From assembly GCA_039919885.1 (NCBI GenBank), contig JBDSEV010000015.1, positions 75,106 to 139,105 on the forward strand: DNA of 64,000 nt, in the 5' to 3' direction. Both the position numbers and the translations under genes were made by a program. The notes under the pieces are model-generated. The model was not told the origin of the DNA, did not search any database, and worked only from the letters and a program-made list of their open reading frames with translations. Shown here piece by piece: positions 6,431 through 14,910 of the stretch (the stretch's first letter is position 1; each line of letters opens with the position of its first letter). The stretch is from JACMLD01 sp039919885. Lineage in GTDB: Bacteria > Bacteroidota > Bacteroidia > Chitinophagales > Chitinophagaceae.

Positions 6431-9145
6431 TTATTTTATTTTCAGGAATTTCAGCGTTCCGCCAGATTTTCCTTTACTGTCTCTTACATCAATTACATAC
6501 AAGCCGTTGGTTAAACCGGAAATATTCTTTAATGAAAATATATTCTTTCCGGTAACTGTCTGCCATACATACTTTGCTGCAAGTACCCCGTTTGAATTGT
6601 AGATATAGATTGTTTTTACGCCACTTTCGGTGCTGTTTAATTCGATGGTAGCCGATACTGATGCAGGGTTAGGAAACATACGTAGTTGCTTGCCAGCTGC
6701 TGCAGTGCTCATATCAACAGGCAATGCCATTGCAGCTTCTTTCAGGCTTTTCAGTGTCGCCTCGTCCTGTTCTGCAGTAGTGCCTGATTCCGCACCTGCG
6801 GCCATTCTTGCACCACCATTAGCACATGAACGCAGTAATAAAATACCGCCACTTGGGTAGATAGCGAAAGCTTGTGTGGTGGCACCACCCAATACAGGGG
6901 TAAAAGAAAACCAATTCCATCCACCGTCGTACTTGCGTGTCAATGCTGCATCGGTATAAAGTACCCTGTCGTTTGCAATGCCAGTGCCGTACACGGCCGT
7001 TCTATTGGTAGACGAAGCGTCATCACATGCCTGGTAAGGCCCGGTAGACATTTTTATATAACCCAGCAAATTGGCACCAGCCGGTGGTGTAACCGGCGGC
7101 GCTGCTGGTGGTGTTGCTGGTGGTGTTGCTGGTGGTGCAGCCGCACCCGGCAAACCGTTTGCACAGTAGGTGAGCAAATGAATAACACCATCCGGGAAAA
7201 TTGAAAAAGCCTGGTTAACAGCGCCGGCGCTGGTAGGCGCAAAAGAATACCAGTTATAGCCACCATTATACTTTTTGGTATGTGCCGCATCCTGGTAAAT
7301 GATATTGTCATTGGCGATGCCACTGCTGTACACGGCTGTTCTTCCGGCAGTAGACATATCACCACATGCCTGCCATGAGCCGCTGGTCATTTTTATGTAG
7401 CCAATGGGCTGTTCAAGTGCAGGCGGCGGCGTAGCAGGCGCTGCGTTCACTGTTATGGTAACATTGGCGCTGCTGCTGAGGCCATGGTTGTCTTTTACCG
7501 TAAGTGTAAAAACATAAGTGCCTTGTGTTAATCCGGTAATGGCAGATGCCGCGGCAGCAGGATTGGCAATGGTACCGGCTGAAGGACCGCTGGCTTTTGT
7601 CCAGGCATAAGAACTGATGCTGGCGCCGTTGGTGCCGGAACCTGAACCGGATAAATTTACGGTGCTGGTAGGCAATGCAATGGTTTGCGCACTACCCGCA
7701 TTTGCAACAGGTGCTGTGTAAGCAGCTGCTGCGTTAACTGTTACGGTTACATTTGCACTGCTGGTTAATGCATGATTGTCTTTAACAGTGAGTGTAAATA
7801 CATAAGTACCCTGTACAAGACCGGTGACCGAAGTATTGGCTGCAGCAGGTGAACTGATGGTACCGGCTGAAGGGCCGCTGGCTTTTGTCCAGGCATAAGA
7901 ACTAATACTTGCGCCATTGGTACCAGCACCTGAACCGGATAAGTTTACGGTGCTCGCAGGCAAAGTAATGCTTTGCGCGCCGCCCGCATTCACAGAAGGA
8001 GCAGTGTTAGCTGCACCATTTACGGTTACGGTTACGCTTGAAGTGGCGGTTAACCCGTGGTTGTCCGTTACCGTGAGTGTGTACACATAAGTTCCTTGTA
8101 TCAAACCGGTAATTAAGGTAATATTAAGTAAAGGCACACCGATGGAACCACCTGCCGGTCCGCTGGTTTTTGCCCAGGAATAAGAACTGATCGTTGCCCC
8201 GTTTGTACCTGTACCGCTACCGGTTAATGTAAGTGTACTCAGCGGTAAGGTAATGGTTTGCCCGCTGCCCGCATTGGCAATCGGCGCTGTATAAGTGGGT
8301 GTACCCGTTGACCTTTTATTACTCAACAGCCACTCGTATAAATTTGGATTGGCGGTAAAGCTGCCACCCCCGCTAACAGTAGTAGTAATATGCCCGGTGT
8401 CATAGGCATTAATCCAGGCACCGCCATGACCGCCATTCTGGTAATAGGTAAATTTCGGAGCCGGCGAAACACCACAATTGCTGGCAAGTATCTGTGCATG
8501 CTGCGTCGCACCCACCCCTACTGTACCATCGTCCATGCTGTGAAAAGCCCAAATGGGTAAATGATTGGCGCCTATGGTAGCACAAAAATTTGCATCCGTT
8601 TCTTCCTGTGTACCACAAACAGGCGCAGCGGCTGCAATACCTGCATCAAATGAATAATCAAAATTCTCAGAATCTGTGATAACACGCCAGGTACCGCCGC
8701 CACCAAGGCTTAAACCAGTGATATAGATCCTGTTTGGATCTATCTGCAAATTTGCTTTTGCATATTTAATCATTTCCTTTACATAAAAAGTAGGCCAGTA
8801 GCCATACTGGGTGCTTAACTGCGGGGACAATACAACAAAAGAAGATGTTTGTCCGCCAACAGTAAAACGCATGCTCGCACCGCGCGAACAATAATAAGGT
8901 ATCGCGTTATTGGCTACTGCGTTAATCTGGGTTGTACCATTGCCTCGTTCTCCAATGCCATGAAGAAAAATAATCAACGGGTGTTGCTGACTCCCATAAT
9001 CTTTTGGTTTAAACTCTAAAAAGCCGATCCTGCCATCGGGGGATGTGCCATTGGCAATGGTTTTGGCAACTTGCTGGGAAAAAACGGATAAACACAGGAA
9101 TAGCAGAATTGTAGCAGATACAATTTTTTTGAAGGTAGTTCTCAT
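6431..9145 (-). CDS. Secreted esterase-like alpha/beta hydrolase with three PKD-like domains, a duplicated Cys module and a T9SS sorting domain
   Basis: Exported multidomain enzyme of 904 aa. Residues 1-23 are a signal peptide. About 30-275 is an alpha/beta hydrolase of the PHB-depolymerase / feruloyl-esterase type: LIIFLHGIGERG, nucleophile Ser146 in GLSLGGGGTW, Asp205/206 in SMDDGTVG and His240 in GGHGGAW. Three PKD-like repeats follow (about 286-376, 381-471, 477-567). Two copies of an 84-residue unit (581-664, 694-777) are joined by a Pro/Thr/Ala linker. About 822-904 is a T9SS type A sorting domain (MFPNPAS ... GLYVIDVRDSKG). The design points to attack on an extracellular polymer ester, but the substrate is unknown. 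It is a single-gene transcript with its own terminator. Confidence 0.9.
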   Translation of the reverse strand: MRTTFKKIVSATILLFLCLSVFSQQVAKTIANGTSPDGRIGFLEFKPKDYGSQQHPLIIFLHGIGERGNGTTQINAVANNAIPYYCSRGASMRFTVGGQTSSFVVLSPQLSTQYGYWPTFYVKEMIKYAKANLQIDPNRIYITGLSLGGGGTWRVITDSENFDYSFDAGIAAAAPVCGTQEETDANFCATIGANHLPIWAFHSMDDGTVGVGATQHAQILASNCGVSPAPKFTYYQNGGHGGAWINAYDTGHITTTVSGGGSFTANPNLYEWLLSNKRSTGTPTYTAPIANAGSGQTITLPLSTLTLTGSGTGTNGATISSYSWAKTSGPAGGSIGVPLLNITLITGLIQGTYVYTLTVTDNHGLTATSSVTVTVNGAANTAPSVNAGGAQSITLPASTVNLSGSGAGTNGASISSYAWTKASGPSAGTISSPAAANTSVTGLVQGTYVFTLTVKDNHALTSSANVTVTVNAAAAYTAPVANAGSAQTIALPTSTVNLSGSGSGTNGASISSYAWTKASGPSAGTIANPAAAASAITGLTQGTYVFTLTVKDNHGLSSSANVTITVNAAPATPPPALEQPIGYIKMTSGSWQACGDMSTAGRTAVYSSGIANDNIIYQDAAHTKKYNGGYNWYSFAPTSAGAVNQAFSIFPDGVIHLLTYCANGLPGAAAPPATPPATPPAAPPVTPPAGANLLGYIKMSTGPYQACDDASSTNRTAVYGTGIANDRVLYTDAALTRKYDGGWNWFSFTPVLGGATTQAFAIYPSGGILLLRSCANGGARMAAGAESGTTAEQDEATLKSLKEAAMALPVDMSTAAAGKQLRMFPNPASVSATIELNSTESGVKTIYIYNSNGVLAAKYVWQTVTGKNIFSLKNISGLTNGLYVIDVRDSKGKSGGTLKFLKIK
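6815..7066 (-). repeat. Second copy of the 84-residue Cys module (residues 694-777)
   Basis: Encodes LGYIKMSTGPYQACDD ... NRTAVYGTGIAND ... KYDGGWNWFSF ... QAFAIYPSGG ... RSCANG. It matches the upstream copy at most positions, including QAC and CANG cysteines that could pair. I do not recognise a named family. Confidence 0.8.
7154..7405 (-). repeat. First copy of the 84-residue Cys module (residues 581-664)
   Basis: Encodes IGYIKMTSGSWQACGD ... GRTAVYSSGIAND ... KYNGGYNWYSF ... QAFSIFPDGV ... TYCANG. It is separated from the second copy by a linker built from repeated PPATPPATPPAAPPVTPP. Confidence 0.8.
7445..8290 (-). repeat. Three tandem PKD/REJ-like domain repeats
   Basis: Three units of about 95 codons each start with TAPxANAGxxQTI and end with VTVTVN. 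Units 2 and 3 are nearly identical over long stretches of DNA as well as protein (GASISSYAWTKASGPSAGTI occurs in both), so they are a recent duplication or are kept alike by recombination. Such beta-sandwich domains usually act as spacers or binding modules in secreted polymer hydrolases. Confidence 0.85.
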
Positions 9146-9631
9146 ATTAGCTTAATAATGGTTTTACAGGATACAAATAACATTCCCCCGGCAGTAAAAA
9201 TCATGGTTTACGAACAGGCAAAAGCCGGACGTTTACCGCAGATCATTACTGTCTCACGATACTAATAATAAATAAAAAATAATGTTAGGAGGGGTGTAAA
9301 ACTCTCTTTGAGGAACCGTCAAAATTTAGCAGCAACAGTTTTCCAAAAAGAGTTTTAAAATGCTTACACGCAGTATGCGAATAGTATACCAAAAAGCCAG
9401 TTTGTTGATAAGTTGCATTTGATAAAAATCAATTTTGTTAAATTTTAAAGGTTCTACTTATTACAATGGGGAAATCTTTTTATCTATGTTTGTTATCGCT
9501 ATTACTAACGGCATAAAAACAGACCCATGGCAGCAAATAATGTTTATGGCCTTTTACAAAATATTAACATCGGCCATCCTTCATCGTTAGGTTGATTGGC
9601 TTGGGCCAGCGGAATGCATCGAGTAGAAATA
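9146..9631. other. 486-bp gap upstream of the T9SS esterase gene
   Basis: It must hold the esterase promoter, but no good TAnnTTTG element was found on the minus strand. The notable structure is an inverted repeat with 14-bp arms (TAAAACTCTCTTTG at 9297-9310 and CAAAAAGAGTTTTA at 9344-9357, one mismatch) and a 33-bp spacer, about 150-210 bp before the start codon. It has no T-run and is not an obvious terminator; it may be a regulator site or an mRNA leader hairpin. No ORF or RNA gene is apparent in the rest. Confidence 0.45.
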
Positions 9632-10672
9632 CTATTTAAATTGCAATACCACATCACCGTGCACAGGATATCCAACACAGGTAAGCACTTTTCCTTTTTC
9701 CATCTCATCATCCATCAATACCTCGTTGTAGCTCATCCATACTTTTCCGGCTACACACGTAGCTGCACAGCTACCGCAGCGGCCCGCTTCGCAACTATAG
9801 GGCAGGGGAATTCCGGCTTTTTTTGCAGCCTGTAAAATAGTTTGCGGGTATTGCGTTTCCAGGTGGTAATTACTATCCAGGATTTGAATCTGCACGCGGT
9901 GTTTGTGTGTATCTGGAGGCATTGTTCTCGATTCCATCTTCACCGGCGTGAAATGCTCTTTTCTGATGCGCTGTAATGGCACCCGGCTTTCAAGTAATTC
10001 GATGGTCACCATCCGCATATAATCAAAAGGCCCGCAGGTATAAAACAATGTTTGCGAACGAAGCGCGCGACTATATTCTTTCAGCAATCTCCCAAGCAGC
10101 CATTTACTGAGCCGCGCCCTTTCCAGGTTAACTGCCGAGCTGAAAAGAAATTCGATACTAAGCCTGCCCCCACTGGTGTTTGCCAGTTCCAGCAATTCAG
10201 CATAAAAAATGGTCGTATGCTTATAACGGTTGCTGTAAATAAGTACTACCCGGATTGCAGGATGCTGGTGCAGTACCGTTTTGATAAGCGGGTAAACCGG
10301 CGTAATACCACTGCCGGCTGCAATGAAAAAAATTTCGTTGAATTCCGCTAGATTATCCGGCAAAATAAAAAATCCCGCTGCCCCGGTGCTGGTCAGCAAA
10401 TCCCCGACCCTGGCATTATCAAACAGTTGTCTTGAGTACTCGCCGTTCTCAAGTCGTTTTACCGTAATTGACAGGGCCTCATCCAAAACAGGGGCAGAGG
10501 AAATGGAGTAACTTCTTCTTTCTTCGCCGGTGGATTTGGCAAATACAAACGTCAGAAATTGCCCGGCCTTGTACAAAACCGGTTCACCATCCACTGCACT
10601 TAAAAAAAAGGTTTTGGTATCTGCCGTTACCGGCTGGATGCTGTCTATGCGAAGCGTTTTGTATAACCCCAT
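9632..10672 (-). CDS. PaaE-like FAD / [2Fe-2S] oxidoreductase
   Basis: Flavoprotein reductase that passes electrons from NAD(P)H through FAD to a ferredoxin-type cluster and on to a partner oxygenase or hydroxylase. An FAD domain comes first (RRSYSISSAP), then an NAD(P) domain (FIAAGSGITPVYPLI), then a C-terminal plant-type ferredoxin domain with CEAGRCGSCAATC and a fourth Cys in VLTCVGYP. The family includes PaaE of phenylacetate degradation, but no paaABCD genes are near, so the partner is unknown. The frame begins at 10726; Met19 (10672, MGLYKTLRIDSIQPVT) fits family N-termini better and is chosen. Confidence 0.9.
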   Translation of the reverse strand: MGLYKTLRIDSIQPVTADTKTFFLSAVDGEPVLYKAGQFLTFVFAKSTGEERRSYSISSAPVLDEALSITVKRLENGEYSRQLFDNARVGDLLTSTGAAGFFILPDNLAEFNEIFFIAAGSGITPVYPLIKTVLHQHPAIRVVLIYSNRYKHTTIFYAELLELANTSGGRLSIEFLFSSAVNLERARLSKWLLGRLLKEYSRALRSQTLFYTCGPFDYMRMVTIELLESRVPLQRIRKEHFTPVKMESRTMPPDTHKHRVQIQILDSNYHLETQYPQTILQAAKKAGIPLPYSCEAGRCGSCAATCVAGKVWMSYNEVLMDDEMEKGKVLTCVGYPVHGDVVLQFK

Positions 10673-10847
10673 ACCGTACTGCTGTTTGCGCACAAAAATT
10701 AAGTAAATAGATGTAATAACCACCAAATATTTCTCCGGATGCCCGCAGGATGGCAGCGCACCCTGAACGGTGCCAGCAAAAAGTTACGCACGGCTTTCTT
10801 TTAAACGGATATTTCATTAACTTACAGATAACAAAAACGATTGCTAT

Positions 10848-11282
10848 ATGAAAAAAGTCGCTGATATCCTCCAACGCAAAGGGGCCAATGTAATTTCTAT
10901 TGTGCCGGACACCTCTGTTATTGAAGCACTGGGTTTGATGGCTGCCAAGAATATCGGTTCTGTACTGGTCATGAAAGGCGAACAATACTATGGCCTGCTA
11001 ACAGAGCGCGACTACGCCCGCAAAGTAATCTTAAAAGGAAAACATTCTTCGGATACCAAAGTGGAAGAAATTATGTCCAAAGGTCTCCCGCGCATTACGC
11101 CCGATAATTCAATCGAAGTCTGTATGCACCTGATGAGCGAAAATAATATACGCTACCTGCCGGTTTTCGAAAATGACAGCATTTGTGGAATTATCTCTAT
11201 CAATGACGTAGTAAAGGAAACCATCCTGTCGCAGGAAGAAACCATTTCTCAATTGAAAGATTACCTGCACGCGAGTATGTAA
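10848..11282 (+). CDS. CBS domain pair protein
   Basis: A 144-aa stand-alone protein made of two CBS domains (about 8-65 and 75-135), a Bateman module that binds adenine nucleotides. KNIGSVLVMKGEQYYGLLTERDYARKVI and NNIRYLPVFENDSICGIISINDVVKE are the repeated core strands and helices. Such single-module proteins are thought to sense energy charge or regulate a partner enzyme; here neither neighbour points to one. The start has no clear ribosome binding site, as usual in this phylum. Confidence 0.92.
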   Translation: MKKVADILQRKGANVISIVPDTSVIEALGLMAAKNIGSVLVMKGEQYYGLLTERDYARKVILKGKHSSDTKVEEIMSKGLPRITPDNSIEVCMHLMSENNIRYLPVFENDSICGIISINDVVKETILSQEETISQLKDYLHASM

Positions 11283-11414
11283 GCGATGGTCGCTGCGGGC
11301 TTAATTTATTTTGCACCCTGTCTGGCAGCGCAGTACGGCTAGCCTGCCGCAGCATGGTCGCAGTCTTTCAGGGGCACTGCGGGCTACCACCCGTACACAC
11401 CTATATAAAACAGC
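11283..11414. other. GC-rich gap between convergent genes
   Basis: Contains short imperfect direct repeats (ATGGTCGCTGCGGGCT near 11286 and CATGGTCGCAGTC near 11352). No gene, T-run terminator or promoter is evident. Confidence 0.3.
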
Positions 11415-12248
11415 TTACACTTTAAACAATGAATTGATTGCTGAATACGGAATCGCTTCCCGGGCAAAAGTAAAGGATCCTTTTTCCCCGATTTCTTTTG
11501 CGGCAGCGAAAAAAGCGCCATAGGCAGCCCGTGCCAGCGATGAACCGAGGCTCACCCGTTTTACACCCAGGTCTTCCAGTTCGTTCAAAGAAAAACTTCC
11601 CTTGCCCAAACCCATTACCACATTTACTGGTGTTGGAGCAACCGCATTGACCACGCTTGCAATCGCTTCGCGGGTTTCTAAACCAGGAGCAAACACCACG
11701 TCGGCGCCGGCTTCCGCATAGGCCTGCAGGCGACGGATGGTATCGCCTAAATCAGCACGGCCGCAAATGAGATTTTCCGCCCGGGCGGTTAGCGTAAACG
11801 GTATGGCAAGACTGCGTGCTGCCTGCACCGCTGCTTTGATACGCGCTACGGCCAGCTCGAATGGGTAGATTGGATCCTGCGGCCGGCCAGTATTGTCCTC
11901 AATGGAACCCCCGGCCAGCCCGGCGGCTGCGGCCATTCGTATGGTTTCGGCGCAAACGGCAGGATCATCTCCAAACCCGTTCTCCAAATCTGCTGCTACC
12001 GGCAATACAGTCGCAGCCACAATGGAATGTACGTTGCTGAACGTTTCCGCCCGGCTAATGCCGCCTTCCCCGTCTGGCCTGCCCAAAGAAAAAGCAAGTC
12101 CGGCCGAAGTAGTCGCCAGTGCTTCAAATCCCAGTGCAGCCAGCATTTTGGCCGATCCGGCATCCCAGGGGTTGGGTATAACGAAGATGCCTGTACGCTT
12201 ATGAAGATTGCGGAATGCTTCCGCCCTGGCAACATGTAAATTATCCAT
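11415..12248 (-). CDS. Isocitrate lyase / PEP mutase superfamily enzyme
   Basis: A 277-aa TIM-barrel enzyme that makes or breaks C-C or P-C bonds in 2-oxo acids. FVIPNPWDAGSAKMLAALGF, the metal-binding DLENGFGDDP and GSIEDNTG are clear family motifs. The KKCGH loop of true isocitrate lyases is absent and replaced by TARAENLICGRADL, so it belongs to the small PEPM-like branch that includes oxaloacetate decarboxylases, methylisocitrate lyases and phosphonate enzymes. No phosphonate or methylcitrate genes lie nearby; the substrate is open. Confidence 0.88.
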   Translation of the reverse strand: MDNLHVARAEAFRNLHKRTGIFVIPNPWDAGSAKMLAALGFEALATTSAGLAFSLGRPDGEGGISRAETFSNVHSIVAATVLPVAADLENGFGDDPAVCAETIRMAAAAGLAGGSIEDNTGRPQDPIYPFELAVARIKAAVQAARSLAIPFTLTARAENLICGRADLGDTIRRLQAYAEAGADVVFAPGLETREAIASVVNAVAPTPVNVVMGLGKGSFSLNELEDLGVKRVSLGSSLARAAYGAFFAAAKEIGEKGSFTFAREAIPYSAINSLFKV

Positions 12249-12321
12249 TGAAAGCTAATTTTAAATTGTGGGATTAGTCATTTCTCCGTTGATGCATCAT
12301 GCCGGATCGTCTTTTTGATTG

Positions 12322-12795
12322 CTACGCCGGCAAAGCCATGAATTTCTCCAGTCCCTTTTTTGCGTTTTTATGAATTTTACCCTGCATAAAATTGCTCCAA
12401 CCAAACAGTAACCCGGAAATGCCCAGGGCCTGGCGGCTCCAGTTCCACAAATCGAACTTGTCGGTGTGCCCTATTATTTTGCCGTTTTCAATCTGCATGT
12501 GTGCCTTTATCTTGTTCACCACATGGCGGCCCGTTTTTGAAAGTGTATATGTGGCCGTCCATTGACAGGTAGCGTACGCTTCGTCCAGCGATTGTATATC
12601 GGAATAAGTAAGCGAAAAATTTTTAGCGTTGGTACATAGCATTTTCCACATGGCCTTTACCTGCCTGGCATCCAGCAACCCAAACACCGGATCACTAAAA
12701 ACAGCCTCATCGCTGTAACAATCCTGCATGGTGGCGTAATCCAGTTGCTGAAATGCAGTATAGAACCGACGGATCAGCGCTTCATGTTCGTTCAT
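12322..12795 (-). CDS. NTF2-like (SnoaL-type) fold protein
   Basis: A 157-aa protein with the cone-shaped NTF2-like fold: EALIRRFYTAFQQLDYATMQDCYSDEAVFSDPVFG at the start and HMQIENGKIIGHTDKFDLWNW near residue 125 are typical. The family covers ketosteroid isomerase-like enzymes, limonene epoxide hydrolases and non-enzymatic binding proteins. It is 73 bp from the isocitrate-lyase-like gene on the same strand and may be co-transcribed. No specific reaction can be assigned. Confidence 0.8.
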   Translation of the reverse strand: MNEHEALIRRFYTAFQQLDYATMQDCYSDEAVFSDPVFGLLDARQVKAMWKMLCTNAKNFSLTYSDIQSLDEAYATCQWTATYTLSKTGRHVVNKIKAHMQIENGKIIGHTDKFDLWNWSRQALGISGLLFGWSNFMQGKIHKNAKKGLEKFMALPA

Positions 12796-12809
12796 AAAAT
12801 GATATTAAG

Positions 12810-12839
12810 TTTGGAAGCATATACAGTACTTTAGCTTAT
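12810..12839 (+). promoter_or_regulatory. Promoter of the CocE-type hydrolase gene
   Basis: TTTG at 12810-12813 and TAGCTTAT at 12832-12839, 18 bp apart, approximate the TTTG / TAnnTTTG pair. The start codon follows at 12855. Confidence 0.4.
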
Positions 12840-12854
12840 CAAAATTAAATATAC

Positions 12855-14747
12855 ATGAGAAAATTTACCGGGCTGTTTTTTTTACTGCTTGCTACCCAAC
12901 TCCATGCACAGTATGCACAGGATTCAGCGTGGATAAAAGAACATTATTATAAAATAGAACGCTTGATACCAATGCGTGACGGCGTAAAGCTTTTTACTTC
13001 CGTCTACATGCCAAAGGATACTTCGCAAAATCATCCGATACTGTTAACGCGTACACCCTACTCCTGCGCCCCCTATGGTGAACAGCATTTTAATCCCAAT
13101 CTGTGGAACCGCCACCTGCGCTATTACGCCAGGGAGAATTACATCCTGGTAACGCAAGACGTACGCGGACGCTGGATGAGTGAAGGTGAATTTGTGGACG
13201 TCCGGCCTTTTAATCCAAATAAAAAAGGAAAGGAGACAGACGAAGCAAGCGACACCTACGATGCCATCGACTGGATGGTAAAAAATCTGCCCGGCAACAA
13301 TGGACATGCCGGTGTGTTTGGCATTTCTTATCCCGGCTTCTATTCAACCATGGCAGCGCTGAGCGGCCATCCTGCTTTAAAGGCAGTAAGCCCGCAAGCA
13401 CCCGTAACCGACTGGTTCCAGGGTGACGATTTCCACCACAACGGCGCATTTATGCTGATGGACGCCTTTAGTTTTTATGCAGGGGGATTCGGGTATCCGC
13501 GGCCGGCTCCTACCACGGTTTCGCCCGCTTCAACGTTGCGCATTCCTACGGCCGACAATTACACTACTTACCTTTCCATCGGTGCGCTGAGTAATTTTAA
13601 AAAATTAGCCGGCGATAGCCTGCATTTTTTCAACGAAATGTTTGCCCATCCAAACTACGATGCCTGGTGGGAAGCGCGCAATCCGCGTAACTTTATGAAT
13701 GATGTATTACCGGCCATGCTAACCGTGGGTGGCCTGTTTGACGCAGAAGATTGTTTTGGCGCCTGGAACCTGTACAAGGCCTTAGAAAAGAAAAATCCGA
13801 CCAATCATTTCAACAAGTTGGTAATGGGGCCGTGGTACCACGGCCAATGGGCCTCAACAGACGGCACCCACCTGGGCAATCTCCGGTTTGGCGATAACAC
13901 TGCTTTCTGGTACCAGAACAATATCGAAATTCCCTTCTTTAATTATTACCTGAAAGGCAAGGGCGATAAACCGGCACTCGCAGAAGCGACTATCTTCTTC
14001 ACTGGAGAAAATAAATGGCACCAATATCCGCAATGGCCGCCCGCAGAAAAGCAGGACAAACCCCTGTACCTGCAAGCGAACGGAAAATTAAGCTGGGACA
14101 AGCCGGCTGCCAGTGGTGGCTACAGTGAATATGTCAGCGACCCCGCTCACCCGGTTCCGTATACAGAAGCGGTGCATTTTTCAAGAACCCGTGAGTATAT
14201 GACCGACGACCAGCGCTTTGCTTCCCGCCGTCCTGATGTGCTGAGTTTTCAAACCGACGCACTTGACAAGGACCTTACATTAGGCGGCACGGTGGTAGCG
14301 GATTTATTAACCAGCATTTCTGCGACCGATGCCGACTTTGTAGTAAAACTAATTGATGTTTTTCCGGATGACTTTACTTACCCCGATGCCCAACCGCAGC
14401 AAAAAAGATCCGCCAGCGGCGATTACCCAATGGGTGGCTACCAGCTAATGGTACGCGGCGAAATCATGCGCGGCCGTTTCAGAAATAGTTTTTCGCAGCC
14501 TGCTGCCTTTAAACCCAACAAAACGGAAAAAGTAAAATTTGAATTGCCCGACGTGGCCCATACTTTTTTAAAAGGACACAAAATAATGATACAGGTACAG
14601 AGCAGTTGGTTCCCCATTGCAGACCGAAATCCGCAGAAATTTATAAACATTTATACCGCTGTGGATGCAGATTTTCAAAAGGCAACCATCCGGATACTGC
14701 ACGATGCGGCCAACAGTTCATCTATTATACTGCCGGTGCTGCCATAG
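12855..14747 (+). CDS. Exported CocE/NonD family hydrolase (X-Pro dipeptidyl-peptidase-like)
   Basis: Serine hydrolase of 630 aa with a signal peptide (KFTGLFFLLLATQLHAQ), so periplasmic or surface-exposed. The N-terminal alpha/beta domain has MRDGVKLFTSVYMPKD, QDVRGRWMSEGEF and nucleophile Ser158 in GVFGISYPGFYS; VGGLFDAEDCFG and GPWYHGQW hold the acid and His. The C-terminal jelly-roll (about 410-630) is the X-Pro dipeptidyl-peptidase C-domain. Characterised relatives are glutaryl-7-ACA acylase, alpha-amino acid ester hydrolase and cocaine esterase; the natural substrate is probably an acyl peptide or ester. It stands upstream of a GH20 enzyme, but 160 bp apart. Confidence 0.92.
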   Translation: MRKFTGLFFLLLATQLHAQYAQDSAWIKEHYYKIERLIPMRDGVKLFTSVYMPKDTSQNHPILLTRTPYSCAPYGEQHFNPNLWNRHLRYYARENYILVTQDVRGRWMSEGEFVDVRPFNPNKKGKETDEASDTYDAIDWMVKNLPGNNGHAGVFGISYPGFYSTMAALSGHPALKAVSPQAPVTDWFQGDDFHHNGAFMLMDAFSFYAGGFGYPRPAPTTVSPASTLRIPTADNYTTYLSIGALSNFKKLAGDSLHFFNEMFAHPNYDAWWEARNPRNFMNDVLPAMLTVGGLFDAEDCFGAWNLYKALEKKNPTNHFNKLVMGPWYHGQWASTDGTHLGNLRFGDNTAFWYQNNIEIPFFNYYLKGKGDKPALAEATIFFTGENKWHQYPQWPPAEKQDKPLYLQANGKLSWDKPAASGGYSEYVSDPAHPVPYTEAVHFSRTREYMTDDQRFASRRPDVLSFQTDALDKDLTLGGTVVADLLTSISATDADFVVKLIDVFPDDFTYPDAQPQQKRSASGDYPMGGYQLMVRGEIMRGRFRNSFSQPAAFKPNKTEKVKFELPDVAHTFLKGHKIMIQVQSSWFPIADRNPQKFINIYTAVDADFQKATIRILHDAANSSSIILPVLP

Positions 14748-14910
14748 ATTGATCCGCACTGCCTGATGATGGTGTTAAAGCAAAAATAGCAGCAATGAAT
14801 CGTGCCGCAGGAACGGACGGAGCATGCATGCAAATAAAAGTGTTTGTTTCGCTATCTTAGTATCGCTTTACATCAATTGAACCGGCAAATAAATTTTAAA
14901 CTGACCCGCA

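Noticed and set aside
7060..7140. Short tandem repeats resembling a CRISPR or minisatellite
   Set aside because: They encode the Pro/Thr/Ala linker of the T9SS protein in frame; no spacer-repeat regularity.
12027..12239. Frames opposite the isocitrate-lyase-like gene
   Set aside because: Shadow frames of a GC-rich coding region, no family features.
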